Assembly (NCBI GenBank): GCA_020724545.1
Contig: DYGR01000015.1
Span: 1-60,001 of the forward strand
DNA length: 60,001 bases
Direction: 5' to 3'
DNA from: Candidatus Methanoperedens nitratireducens
GTDB lineage: Archaea; Halobacteriota; Methanosarcinia; Methanosarcinales; Methanoperedenaceae
Made by a program: the position numbers and the translations under genes. Positions 36,496-44,813 of this stretch are shown in pieces (the stretch's first letter is position 1; each line of letters begins with the position of its first letter). The notes below the pieces were generated by a model, which saw only the letters and a list, made by a program, of their open reading frames with translations, made no database searches and was not told the origin of the DNA.

Positions 36496-37770
36496 CTATT
36501 TTTTCTCCCATTTTTGAAGATATAGCACCTCAGATAGTGTTTTTCCTCTCTTTATCTCATCCCGGATTCTACGCTCATTTTTTTCAACCTCGATCGCTCG
36601 TCTTGCAACCTCATACCCCCTTTCCCTGGGTATAACCACCACACCGTTATCATCTCCCACTATAAAATCACCGGGTCTAACAGTCTGACCTCCGCACTGT
36701 ATTTCTGCATTGATCTCTCCAAACCCCTTTGGCTCACCTGCATTTGGCATTATTGAGGTCGCAAACACAGGAAAATTAAGGCGCCTGATATCATCCACAT
36801 CTCTTACTGCTCCATCGATCACCACACCTGCCACACCGTTATTAATACAGCTCAATGTAGCTAACTCTCCCCATGGGGCAACATGCGGGCTTCCATTATA
36901 GATTACTATAACATCATCCTTTTTTGCTGCATCGATAGCCTCTACAGTCTTTGCCCAGTCGCCAGGGAAGGTCTGGACTGTGACCGCCCTGCCCACAGCT
37001 TTGGTGCCAGGGCAGATAGAGTGGATATTCTTCATAGCCCCTTTCCTGTGCATTGCATCAGAGATATTGGGCGTGGATACGCGTTTCAGCAGGATAAGCG
37101 TCTGCTCATCTATTGATCTCTCAGGTTCTTCTGTGATCCCGGGAGCATCAATGCTCTGGCGGATAGCCCGGGCAGAGGCGGTTACACTGGATGAGCGGAC
37201 GATGTTTCCCCCTACGATAATAATACTTGCACCTGATAGAACCGCTCTGGCAGAGCTCTGCGCATCCAGCCCTCCTGCAACGGCTATGGGTATATTTAAC
37301 TTGAGTTTCTTCAGGATCCTGATAGGGTCCTCTCCCACCATCTGCTGATCAATACCTACATGCACATTGATATAATCGATCCCCATATCTGCTAATTCTA
37401 CAGCCCTCTGTGCAGGATCGTCTGTAGACAGGATATCAGCCATGAGTTTTACGCCGTACTTGCTGGCTGCCCTTATAGCATCCTGGATCGTGGAGTTATC
37501 CGCATTTCCAAGGATAATGATAATATCCGCGCCTGCTTTGGCTGCCATCTCAACCTCCATGGCGCCTGTATCTATGGTTTTCATATCTGCCAGAATAACA
37601 TGATCAGGGAATGCTGCTCTTAGCTGTCTTACTGCGTCCATGCCCTCGCTTTTAATTAATGGAGTGCCTGCTTCGATCCAGTCCACTCCACCCTCTACAG
37701 CTTCTTTTGCGATCTGGATAGCACGGTCTATCTCTAAAACATCAAGCGCAACCTGAAGTATTGGTTTGAT
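36496..37770 (-). CDS. fused 3-hexulose-6-phosphate synthase/RraA-like protein
   Basis: The N-terminal half is an HPS TIM barrel ([58 protein letters not shown]) that condenses formaldehyde with ribulose 5-phosphate. The C-terminal half is RraA/demethylmenaquinone methyltransferase-like ([32 protein letters not shown]). The first usual start is GTG at 37686, but that omits the expected first strand. The frame is open further upstream and reads [20 protein letters not shown], with no ATG, GTG or TTG before a stop at about 37826. A GGTGAT site precedes ATC at 37770, so a rare start or an N-terminal indel is likely. In archaea it supplies pentoses or fixes formaldehyde. Confidence 0.85.
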   Translation of the reverse strand: MKPILQVALDVLEIDRAIQIAKEAVEGGVDWIEAGTPLIKSEGMDAVRQLRAAFPDHVILADMKTIDTGAMEVEMAAKAGADIIIILGNADNSTIQDAIRAASKYGVKLMADILSTDDPAQRAVELADMGIDYINVHVGIDQQMVGEDPIRILKKLKLNIPIAVAGGLDAQSSARAVLSGASIIIVGGNIVRSSSVTASARAIRQSIDAPGITEEPERSIDEQTLILLKRVSTPNISDAMHRKGAMKNIHSICPGTKAVGRAVTVQTFPGDWAKTVEAIDAAKKDDVIVIYNGSPHVAPWGELATLSCINNGVAGVVIDGAVRDVDDIRRLNFPVFATSIMPNAGEPKGFGEINAEIQCGGQTVRPGDFIVGDDNGVVVIPRERGYEVARRAIEVEKNERRIRDEIKRGKTLSEVLYLQKWEKK

Positions 37771-37866
37771 AACATCACCATTAAATAAATTAGCTTGTGT
37801 GATTAAAGCTTTAATGGTTGGTTACAGGCCAAAACTTATAACCTATCAAGAATACAACAGAATATT

Positions 37867-38505
37867 ATGGTCGAAACAAAAGAGATCTCAGATACTAAAT
37901 CTGAGGTAATGCGTGTGATCCTCAATGTCTCCAAGAATCTGGCCAAAGAGAAACAGGGCGCTCTTTTTGTTATAGCAGACCATGAGAATATTACGGGCAA
38001 CTACCGCCCCCATTATCCTCAGCTTCAGTTTACGGGAGACCTGCTTAGTAAAGGAATGGATACAGTTATCGAAAAACTTGCTACCCTTGATGGTGCTATG
38101 ATTTTTACACCGGAAGGTACATTGATTGCATACGGCTCAAGGATATTAAAATCTGAGACACTCCTTGGTTTTGGTACAAAGCATGCTGCTGCAAAAGGAA
38201 TAACATCATTTGATAACTCAGCCACGGCAGTACTGGTCTCGGAAGAGAGCGGGTGGATAAAGGTTTTTCAGAAAGGAGATATCGTCCTTGAGACCGATGC
38301 CGTGGATATCGAATCATCCATACTTGAGAAGGTTTCCAGCTTTCTTACAAACAGAGATATGGCCCTGCTTGCAGGTGCAGGGATAACGGTAGCCGCAGGT
38401 ATGGTCACTGCACCAGCATTACTGATAGTGGGCGGGGCGTACATGGTGGTTAAGACAGCGGGATCAGTGATATCCTCAGCTTTAAAGAAGGAAAAGATCA
38501 AGTGA
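37867..38505 (+). CDS. DisA-type diadenylate cyclase domain protein with membrane tail
   Basis: A 212-residue protein. The DisA_N signature appears as LDGAMIFTPEGTLIAYG and GFGTKHAAAKGITSF, near the canonical DGA and GTRH motifs, though Arg is replaced by Lys. Such domains make cyclic di-AMP. The last 50 residues contain glycine/alanine-rich hydrophobic stretches (ALLAGAGITVAAGMVTAPAL) that probably associate with the membrane. It overlaps dapF by four bases. Activity with the changed motif is not certain. Confidence 0.82.
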   Translation: MVETKEISDTKSEVMRVILNVSKNLAKEKQGALFVIADHENITGNYRPHYPQLQFTGDLLSKGMDTVIEKLATLDGAMIFTPEGTLIAYGSRILKSETLLGFGTKHAAAKGITSFDNSATAVLVSEESGWIKVFQKGDIVLETDAVDIESSILEKVSSFLTNRDMALLAGAGITVAAGMVTAPALLIVGGAYMVVKTAGSVISSALKKEKIK

Positions 38506-39329
38506 GCGATATGGTTCATTTCACAAAGCTGCAGGGCAACGGGAACGATTTCATCCTGATAGATGAGTGTAAAGAAGAGGTCATACATGCTGATAAAAAA
38601 TCAGCCTTTGCGGCAAAGTACTGTGACCGCAATTTCGGGATAGGAGCTGATGGCGTCTTATACCTTGGAGGCTCAGATAGAGCAGATATCAGAATGCGGA
38701 TATTCAACTCAGACGGCACAGAAGCAGAGATGTGCGGCAACGGCATCCGCTGCTTTGTGAAATATGCGCTTGATAAAGGTTATATAAAAAAGAACGCAAC
38801 TGTTGAAACGCTTGCAGGCGTTCTTTCCATAAGTTCCCGGATTGAGGACAGGACATGGGTAACGGTAAATATGGGCAAACCTGTTTTTATGCGGGAGAGA
38901 ATCCCTTCAAGAGGAGAGGGTGAGTTCCTTGAGGTGGATATGCACGACTACAGTGTGTCGGCGGTCAATACCGGTGTACCTCATGCGGTCATTTTCGTGG
39001 ATTCACTTGTACCTCAATTGATGCATATAGCACCCGTAATTCGCTATGATCCTGTCTTCCCGAAGGGGATAAACGTGAATTTTGCGTGTGTGGATTCAAT
39101 TGATGAGATCACCATACGCACATACGAGCGCGGGGTGGAGGCTGAGACCTTAAGCTGCGGTACCGGTTCCGTGGCATGCGTTGCTGTAGCCAGCAGACTT
39201 GGAAAGACTGGCAGGAGGGTCAGGGTAAATACAAAAGGTGGAGAATTGATAATCACTCTTACCGATGAGGCAGCTTTTATGGAAGGCCCGGCTGAGCGTG
39301 TATTTGATGGAATTATCGTCTCTAATTAA
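38502..39329 (+). CDS. dapF: diaminopimelate epimerase
   Basis: A 275-residue enzyme converting LL- to meso-diaminopimelate for lysine. The two catalytic Cys are in AEMCGNGIRCFVKYA and TLSCGTGSVACVAVA, and FTKLQGNGNDFILID is the typical start. It overlaps the DisA-like gene by four bases. Confidence 0.95.
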   Translation: MSDMVHFTKLQGNGNDFILIDECKEEVIHADKKSAFAAKYCDRNFGIGADGVLYLGGSDRADIRMRIFNSDGTEAEMCGNGIRCFVKYALDKGYIKKNATVETLAGVLSISSRIEDRTWVTVNMGKPVFMRERIPSRGEGEFLEVDMHDYSVSAVNTGVPHAVIFVDSLVPQLMHIAPVIRYDPVFPKGINVNFACVDSIDEITIRTYERGVEAETLSCGTGSVACVAVASRLGKTGRRVRVNTKGGELIITLTDEAAFMEGPAERVFDGIIVSN

Positions 39330-39356
39330 GTCTCCCGCCAAACTTATGAGAATTCA

Positions 39357-39428
39357 AACCGCAGATAAACGCAAATGAACGCAGATCTGCTGCATTGTAT
39401 CTGCGTTTATCCGCGTTCATCTGCGGTT
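39357..39428. repeat. 30-bp inverted repeat of the GCAGAT/AACGC type
   Basis: Arms beginning AACCGCAGATAAACGCA (39357 on) and ending ATCTGCGGTT (39428) pair over 30 bases with about four mismatches, all compatible with G-U pairs in RNA. Units of this kind are dispersed in many environmental genomes. Lying 28 bases after dapF, it may act as its terminator. Confidence 0.7.
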
Positions 39429-39507
39429 AATATTTTATTGATTGTTATGCAGCAGACTATAGCAGCAAAGTTTTTAATCAGCAGACCCATGTAGAAGGAG
39501 AATTAAT

Positions 39508-40380
39508 ATGCTTGATATCGCAATCCCAAAAGGCAGTCTTGAAGAGCAGACACTTCTCCTGTTCAAACAGGCAGATCTTGAGATAAGAAAAACAGACCGT
39601 GAGTATAATCCTACAATAAAAGACCCGAGAATAAAGAAGGTAAAGATACTGCGCCCGCAGGAGATCCCAAAGTACGTTGAAGAGGGCTACTTTGATCTTG
39701 GCATCTCCGGGAGGGACTGGGTGATGGAATCAGAATCCGATGTGATCGAAATCGCAGATATGTTCTACAGTAAGATGGGGGAAGGGATTGTTAAGATCGT
39801 CGTGGCTGTACCCGATCATCAGGATATCAAAACCGCAAAAGACATAAAACCAGGAAGCAGGGTCTCAACAGAGTACCCCAGGCTCACAAAGAGGTTTTTT
39901 GATAATCTGGGCATTCCTGTTGATATTCGATACTCATACGGCGCAACAGAGGCCAAAGTCCCGGAGCTTGTGGATGTGATCGTGGACCTGACAGAGACAG
40001 GCTCAACCCTGCGAAAGAACGGGTTAAGGATTGTGGATATCATACTTGAATCCAATACAAAGCTCATCGCCAATAAGAAGAGCTGGAATGACCCTGCGAA
40101 GAGAAAAGAGATAGAGGAGATAAGGATCCTTTTGCTGGCTGTACTTGAGGCGCGCGGCAAGGTGTATATTGTGATGAACGTCCCTGAGGATAGGCTGGAC
40201 GGCATTGTGAGCGCCCTCCCTGCCATGAAAAACCCAACGGTCTCAAAGCTCTACAAGTCGGATTACTATGCCGTGGGAACGGTTGTGAGCAAGAGCGAGA
40301 TCAATATCCTTATACCAGAGCTCAAGACCCTGGGCGCAGAGGACATCCTTGAGATGGATATCACCAAGATCGTACACTGA
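39508..40380 (+). CDS. hisG: ATP phosphoribosyltransferase (long form)
   Basis: A 290-residue enzyme for the first step of histidine synthesis. Start MLDIAIPKGSLEEQTLLLF, then DLGISGRDWVMESESDV, and the phosphate-binding region DVIVDLTETGSTLRKNGL. The extra C-terminal domain (VLEARGKVYIVMNVPEDRL to SEINILIPELKTLGAEDI) is the histidine-feedback domain of HisG-L. A GAAGGAG ribosome binding site precedes the ATG. Confidence 0.95.
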   Translation: MLDIAIPKGSLEEQTLLLFKQADLEIRKTDREYNPTIKDPRIKKVKILRPQEIPKYVEEGYFDLGISGRDWVMESESDVIEIADMFYSKMGEGIVKIVVAVPDHQDIKTAKDIKPGSRVSTEYPRLTKRFFDNLGIPVDIRYSYGATEAKVPELVDVIVDLTETGSTLRKNGLRIVDIILESNTKLIANKKSWNDPAKRKEIEEIRILLLAVLEARGKVYIVMNVPEDRLDGIVSALPAMKNPTVSKLYKSDYYAVGTVVSKSEINILIPELKTLGAEDILEMDITKIVH

Positions 40381-40383
40381 ACT

Positions 40384-40914
40384 ATGCGCATCCTTGTCCA
40401 TGTCTGCTGCGCGCCGTGCTTTACATACCCTCATAAAAAACTGGTCGAGGAAGGGCACGATGTGACGGGTTTTTTCTACAACCCGAATATACACCCTTAT
40501 CTGGAATATAAGAACAGGATGGAGTCGCTCAAGAGGTATGGAGAGCTAAAAGGGGCAAGGGTGATCTACAGGGATGATTATGATCTGGAGGGCTATCTCC
40601 GCGGTGCACTTGGCGCTGAGGACAGATGCAGGTTCTGCTATACAAACCGGCTCACTGAGGCAGCCAGAACCGCAAGCGAGCTTGGGTTCAAGGCTTTTAC
40701 CACCACGCTGCTGATATCCCCGTACCAGAAGCATGAGGCGCTTATCGAAACGGGAGAGAAGGCTGCGGATGAATACAGCATAGAGTTCTATTATAAGGAT
40801 TTCAGGGAAGGGTACAGGGAGTCACGCGGACTTGCGCGGGAGCTTGGGCTGTATATGCAGAAGTACTGCGGGTGCATCTTCAGCGAGAGGGAGAGGTACT
40901 CTGGCGGGAGATGA
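40384..40914 (+). CDS. queH: epoxyqueuosine reductase QueH (DUF208)
   Basis: A 176-residue protein. The Cys pairs HVCCAPCFTYP, DRCRFCYTNRL and MQKYCGCIFSERE are those of QueH, which binds an Fe-S cluster and reduces epoxyqueuosine in tRNA. It starts three bases after hisG. In archaea the exact substrate is less certain because they mainly make archaeosine. Confidence 0.9.
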   Translation: MRILVHVCCAPCFTYPHKKLVEEGHDVTGFFYNPNIHPYLEYKNRMESLKRYGELKGARVIYRDDYDLEGYLRGALGAEDRCRFCYTNRLTEAARTASELGFKAFTTTLLISPYQKHEALIETGEKAADEYSIEFYYKDFREGYRESRGLARELGLYMQKYCGCIFSERERYSGGR

Positions 40915-40941
40915 AGTAATCTGCCAGTAACTCGGCCTGCT

Positions 40942-41568
40942 TCAAGACTGTATCATGGCGATGAGTCTTCGCGCCCACCTGAGCTTTTTCTTCTTTATCT
41001 CTCCCACGTTCTGATCCTCGAAATAAAAACCAGCAAGTCTTATATTTCTTGCGCCAAATGCACAGGCAAGGAAGACGCACCTGTCGCCGTCGCTGAAGCC
41101 TCCGAAATTGTGAACATTGGATAGCGGCTCAGACTGGGTTGTACCTATTACGTTCCTGAGCTTTTTCACTATGCCAAGCTTATCCATGTTATGCCCGTGG
41201 GCATGCACGACCATTATCGCGCTTCTCCTGTTTGCCTCGATCTCATCAGGTATATAGCCGTCAAGGTCTGTGACGATTACATCGGGGATGATGCCTCTCC
41301 TGAGCAGTATGCTTGTTGCGCCGTCGGCAGCGATAATCACATACCTGTTTGTATCGATCTTATCAAGGTCATAAGAAAGCGTGGGAGCGTTGCCGCAGAC
41401 AAGGACGTCTTTCCCATGGAGTTTCTCTTTCAGGATCGATGGATCAGCGGCTTTTCCAGAAAGCAGGTTTGACAATAATCGTGCGGCTTCCTCGTCTTTT
41501 ATGCGACTCCAGCCGAAATCATGAAGTATTTCCTCGTATATGGGTTCCCATTGTTTAAAATTCATCAA
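40942..41568 (-). CDS. mptE: 6-hydroxymethyl-7,8-dihydropterin diphosphokinase MptE
   Basis: A 208-residue enzyme of methanopterin biosynthesis (MNFKQWEPIYEEILHDFGWS, LVCGNAPTLSYDLDKI, IAADGATSILLRRGIIPDVI, VTDLDGYIPDEIEANRR, HAHGHNMDKL). It belongs to the DUF115/MptE group. The truncated copy at the window start is a close paralogue. It runs convergently to queH. Confidence 0.94.
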   Translation of the reverse strand: MMNFKQWEPIYEEILHDFGWSRIKDEEAARLLSNLLSGKAADPSILKEKLHGKDVLVCGNAPTLSYDLDKIDTNRYVIIAADGATSILLRRGIIPDVIVTDLDGYIPDEIEANRRSAIMVVHAHGHNMDKLGIVKKLRNVIGTTQSEPLSNVHNFGGFSDGDRCVFLACAFGARNIRLAGFYFEDQNVGEIKKKKLRWARRLIAMIQS

Positions 41569-41592
41569 CAGATCATATTTTCAGACACGCTC

Positions 41593-41886
41593 TTAAACAC
41601 AGCAGTAGATCGTCGCCATTGCCGGGTCTTTGGGATTGTAGCCAGATCTGGTACCTTCAAAGTGCTCATCAGTGAGTGTCAGATCCGATATCTCAGATAC
41701 CTGAATGAGCTTCCATCCAGCAGGACTGCCGGATTCACTGTACCCGCCGGTCTGGTATGCCCTCAGTAATTCACTGCCGGCAGTACCGGCTCCATAGCAG
41801 AATGGTTCTATCATGCGAAAACCGCCTCTGTAGTATAATCGGATGACCTGCTTTGAGCGTATTGCAGAGCAAATCATTGAATTCAT
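41593..41886 (-). CDS. small WYL-domain-like protein
   Basis: A 97-residue protein (ICSAIRSKQVIRLYYRGGFR, EPFCYGAGTAG, ELLRAYQTGGYSESG, DEHFEGTRSGYNPKDPAM) of a stand-alone WYL-like group; the domain binds ligands or nucleic acid ends in regulators. The ATG at 41886 follows GGAGG by eight bases and fits the family; the open frame further upstream has no family similarity. Confidence 0.85.
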   Translation of the reverse strand: MNSMICSAIRSKQVIRLYYRGGFRMIEPFCYGAGTAGSELLRAYQTGGYSESGSPAGWKLIQVSEISDLTLTDEHFEGTRSGYNPKDPAMATIYCCV

Positions 41887-42059
41887 ATCCTGTGCCTCCA
41901 CCTCTAATTGATAACAATATTGAGAGCCGATTCTATTTATGTGTATGCTCTCTCTTATGCCAGTAGGTCCTGACAAAAACAGGGGTCTGTATACCAGCCC
42001 TGAATACATAAAATTTATTAGTCGCTGAGACAGAATAATATTTGGGGAGGTGAACAACA

Positions 42060-42224
42060 ATGGCTAAGGAGTTTGACTGCAGGTCAGCGGGTGTAGACTG
42101 TCCCTTCATGATCAGAGATGAGAATGAAGATGAGATGGCCTCATTGACCCAGCAGCATGTCAAAAACACACATCAAAAGAGTATGTCAAAGGAAGAGATA
42201 CTCAGAAATGCAAGGGAGATGTAG
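42060..42224 (+). CDS. DUF1059 family small protein
   Basis: A 54-residue protein (KEFDCRSAGVDCPFMIRDE, QQHVKNTHQKSMSKEEI) with the Cys-Cys-His-His arrangement typical of DUF1059. A full GGGGAGGTGA ribosome binding site precedes the ATG. The function is unknown. Confidence 0.9.
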   Translation: MAKEFDCRSAGVDCPFMIRDENEDEMASLTQQHVKNTHQKSMSKEEILRNAREM

Positions 42225-42515
42225 GCCAGTACAGAGTACGGTTGAGAGTTAATCAAACCGGTATCAGAGAATATGTGGATCATCTTGTAAAAGAATTCGG
42301 TGAAGAAGTAAATCTATTAAAGGGATGTGATAGTTAATCAATAGTTCATATTCTTCCATATTGGCAATCGGGTTTTCATATTCTTCCCATTTTCTTTTAT
42401 TTTAAAAATAAGTCTTAAAAAAACTCTTGAATTTCAGTCTGTTTTCAGAAATCAATACAATTGTATTGGTAGAATAGGGGCAATATTCTTAGGTTATGGT
42501 ATTAATAATAGGACT
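42225..42515. other. intergenic region with a short gene remnant and a palindrome
   Basis: A frame ending at 42337 reads VNQTGIREYVDHLVKEFGEE without a convincing start, so it is a possible remnant. AT-rich promoter sequence follows. The perfect palindrome CAATACAATTGTATTG occupies 42453-42468, 50 bases before the next gene. Confidence 0.5.
42453..42468. promoter_or_regulatory. 16-bp perfect palindrome, possible operator
   Basis: CAATACAATTGTATTG is self-complementary over its full length. It precedes a small DNA-binding-like protein (42516 on), so it may be that protein's own operator; this is an inference. Confidence 0.45.
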
Positions 42516-42725
42516 ATGACAAAGCCTGGATACACCCACGTATTAATACCAGAATCTTTACACAGTGTTTTGAGAGAGAATGCGAAAGAACAGAAAACAA
42601 GCATATGGCGATACATTGCGGGGTTGCTAAAGGGTAACCCCAAGCGGCCAAAGGTGATAGACTCAAGATCTATTCTCGCAGGAGTTCAAGGGTTCGAATC
42701 CCTTCCCCTGCACCCTGATTTTTAA
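42516..42725 (+). pseudogene. small RHH/antitoxin-like gene running into a tRNA
   Basis: The first 40 residues (PGYTHVLIPESLHSVLRENA, TSIWRYIAGLLKG) look like a genuine small helix-rich DNA-binding or antitoxin protein. The rest of the frame is read through the tRNA-Leu sequence and is unlikely to be the original C-terminus. The gene therefore appears joined to the tRNA by an integration or deletion event. Confidence 0.55.
42628..42712 (+). tRNA. tRNA-Leu (CAA) with disrupted 5' acceptor strand, probable pseudo-tRNA or att scar
   Basis: D stem ACC/GGT, anticodon arm ATAGA-CTCAAGA-TCTAT (anticodon CAA), a long variable arm CTC-GCAG-GAG, T arm AAGGG-TTCGAAT-CCCTT and 3' acceptor CCCCTGC plus A are all normal. 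The 5' acceptor strand reads TAAAGGG instead of the expected GCAGGGG, leaving three mismatches at its outer end. The boundary where tRNA similarity begins lies inside the upstream gene. It may be non-functional. Confidence 0.7.
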
Positions 42726-42755
42726 AAATAGGACTTGAAAGAGGTTAATTTCATA

Positions 42756-43523
42756 ATGCGAATATATGTGGCATATAACGGCAAATTCGGAGAACGCGTA
42801 ATAGGGAACCTGATAAATTACAAGAATTTCTGCACTTCCTGCGATAAATTGTGTATCTTTTGCAGGGACGATAAAACGCTTAATTTTGCAGATAACATTA
42901 CGGGAATCTATACCCAGCCTTCGAATCTGCCTGTGTATATAGAAGAACCGGCGAAATATATGCCTCCCGGCCTGCCAGAGAACGATATATTGTTAGCTAT
43001 AAACCTGCATCCCGATATTATAAGCGAACTTCCTGGCCTTGCAAAGGATTCAGGTACTCGTTTGATTATAGCTCCCATTGAAGAGCCTGACTGGCTGTCG
43101 GGGGGATTAAAAAACCAGATCAAGGAGAAATGCGAAAAGCTTGGTATTGTTTTTACTGCCCCGAAACCATTCTGCTCTCTCAAAAAAGGGGAAGATCCAT
43201 TAATAGGTCATTTTATAGAGCATTTCAAGATAGGTTTCCCCGGATTTAAAATCGGGGTTAAAGATAACAATATTGCAACAGTACAGGTTTTATGCAGCCA
43301 GCCATGCGGATGTGCCTATTATGTAGCACAGAAACTTAAGAACGTTCCTGTAGATGATAGACTGGACGAGGTTATATCAAAAGCGCACCATGCATATCCC
43401 TGCACTGCGGGTATGGAAAGGGATGCAGAACTAAAAGATACCATCCTGCATAAAGCGGGATATATCATAAGAGAAGCGGTTCATGATGCTATATTCACCG
43501 AAACCATGAATAATTTTCAATAA
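42756..43523 (+). CDS. DUF166 family protein
   Basis: A 255-residue protein of COG1810 (MRIYVAYNGKFGERVIGNLI, LLAINLHPDIISELPGLAKD, APKPFCSL, VLCSQPCGCAYYVAQKL). Conserved Cys residues in CSQPCGC and HHAYPCTAGM suggest a metal or cluster site. The family is archaeal and its reaction is unknown. The ATG at 42756 is preferred over 42735, as the conserved strand begins there. Confidence 0.9.
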   Translation: MRIYVAYNGKFGERVIGNLINYKNFCTSCDKLCIFCRDDKTLNFADNITGIYTQPSNLPVYIEEPAKYMPPGLPENDILLAINLHPDIISELPGLAKDSGTRLIIAPIEEPDWLSGGLKNQIKEKCEKLGIVFTAPKPFCSLKKGEDPLIGHFIEHFKIGFPGFKIGVKDNNIATVQVLCSQPCGCAYYVAQKLKNVPVDDRLDEVISKAHHAYPCTAGMERDAELKDTILHKAGYIIREAVHDAIFTETMNNFQ

Positions 43524-43603
43524 TACTATCGAATTAAAGTGAAGGAGTGACTATGCAATAGCGTAGATATTTATATGCTAACTCATAAAAAGGTAAATGC
43601 AAA

Positions 43604-43834
43604 ATGATGACTATAATACAAATCCATAAAGAAGAAAAGTACTTTGTTGCTGTGGATCTAATAACTAATGTAGCAGATCAGGGTGAAACGGAAGAAGAGG
43701 CGGTAGCAAACTTGAAAAAAGGGCTTGAAGAGCATTACCAGATTCTTATGGAACTTGCTCCCAAAAATCAAAAGATCTCATTCTTAGATATTGAGGTAGA
43801 AAAATTTGTCCAAACTTCCGAATCTTTCAGCTAA
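43604..43834 (+). CDS. hicB: HicB-family antitoxin
   Basis: A 76-residue protein with the HicB pattern of a short beta-rich N-terminus (KEEKYFVAVDLITNVADQGE) and TEEEAVANLKKGLEEH. It precedes and overlaps the HicA toxin by 29 bases. HicB neutralises HicA and usually represses the operon. Confidence 0.88.
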   Translation: MMTIIQIHKEEKYFVAVDLITNVADQGETEEEAVANLKKGLEEHYQILMELAPKNQKISFLDIEVEKFVQTSESFS

Positions 43835-44030
43835 GGATGTAATTAGAGTTCTAAGTAAGTTTGGATTTGTGGTTTATCGCCAAACTGGAAGTCACATCCA
43901 TCTATGGAATGAAGATTCAAGGTTACTTGTTACAGTTCCGAATCATCAAGAACTGGCTAAAGGAACATTAATCTCTATTATGAAACAGGCAAAGATAGAA
44001 CGAGAGGAATTTTTATCAAAATTGAAGTGA
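43806..44030 (+). CDS. hicA: HicA-family toxin
   Basis: A 74-residue double-stranded-RNA-binding-fold mRNA interferase. SAKDVIRVLSKFGFVVYRQT and GSHIHLW carry the catalytic His, and TVPNHQELAKGTLISIMKQA completes the fold. It starts at TTG inside the hicB end. Confidence 0.92.
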   Translation: MSKLPNLSAKDVIRVLSKFGFVVYRQTGSHIHLWNEDSRLLVTVPNHQELAKGTLISIMKQAKIEREEFLSKLK

Positions 44031-44085
44031 GTTGTGTGCTCTATCTTGAGACCTGTTGCTGACCGTGTGCTCATCGCCCCTATCC

Positions 44086-44541
44086 CTATAATAAAATAGC
44101 TCCTGCCAGGTACGCTACAGCCAGGTATCTCAAGAACTTGCCTGTGAATACAAAGACCGAGAATATAAGGAACCTCAGGCGCAGGATTCCACTGACTACA
44201 GTAAGAGCATCTCCTATCAGGGGAAGCCATGTGAACAGCAGCACGTAAGAACCGTACTTTGAAAAGTATTTCTCAGCTCTCTCGATCTCGCCAGGTTCAA
44301 TCCGAAGATATTTCTCTATATAATCCCTCCCCTTAAGACCTATATAATAACTGGTGCATGCGCCGAGGAAGTTGCCAATAGAAGCTACAAGAACAACAGC
44401 ACTGAGATTAAATCCCCGTGAGATAAGAAACATTACAAATCCCTCGCTGCCAAGGGGAAGTATTGTTGAAGCTAAAAAACTTACAGTAAACAGGCCGGGA
44501 TAACCATAACTCGATAATACGCCTTCAAGGGGTTCTAACAT
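44086..44541 (-). CDS. YqaA/DedA-like (VTT) membrane protein
   Basis: A 151-residue integral membrane protein (YGYPGLFTVSFLASTILPLG, IGNFLGACTSYYIGLKGRDY, LFTWLPLIGDALTVVSGILR) of the VTT/SNARE-associated group. Relatives are lipid scramblases or transporters. The ATG at 44541 begins the conserved region. Confidence 0.88.
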   Translation of the reverse strand: MLEPLEGVLSSYGYPGLFTVSFLASTILPLGSEGFVMFLISRGFNLSAVVLVASIGNFLGACTSYYIGLKGRDYIEKYLRIEPGEIERAEKYFSKYGSYVLLFTWLPLIGDALTVVSGILRLRFLIFSVFVFTGKFLRYLAVAYLAGAILL

Positions 44542-44651
44542 AGAATAGCTCTTATAGCATTCAATCAAAGATAAATATTGAGACCTCTCCCTTCTTTCGG
44601 CGGGAGATTCCAGCGTTCATATAACCTCTCTGCGGCTCTCATCTTCATAGA

Positions 44652-44702
44652 AAGGGGTAGAGAAAGCCCGCCTGATTCATCGGCGGGCTTTCTCTACCCC
44701 TT
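44652..44702. repeat. 21-bp perfect inverted repeat (hairpin)
   Basis: GGGGTAGAGAAAGCCCGCC at 44654-44672 is repeated inverted at 44682-44700, and two more A-T pairs extend it to 21 pairs around a nine-base loop TGATTCATC. It lies between the YqaA gene and the TnpB element and may be a left-end structure of a mobile element, a MITE or a strong terminator. Confidence 0.75.
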
Positions 44703-44734
44703 GAGATTAGTATCATATGCTCGCCCAAAAAATG

Positions 44735-44807
44735 TTTGCTATAATAGATTTCGGGGCAAGCACAAAATATATATTATTTCAAGGCATATTAATATTTGCT
44801 ATAATAG
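44735..44807. repeat. 13-bp direct repeat upstream of tnpB
   Basis: TTTGCTATAATAG occurs at 44735-44747 and 44795-44807, six bases before the tnpB ATG. It could mark the left end of the element or its promoter. Confidence 0.5.
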
Positions 44808-44813
44808 TGTGAT

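Noticed and set aside
41886-42060. N-terminal extension of the WYL-like protein
   Set aside because: No family similarity; a good ribosome binding site supports the ATG at 41886.
42242-42337. 31-residue frame after DUF1059
   Set aside because: It has no ribosome binding site and no recognisable family; kept only as a possible remnant in the intergenic note.
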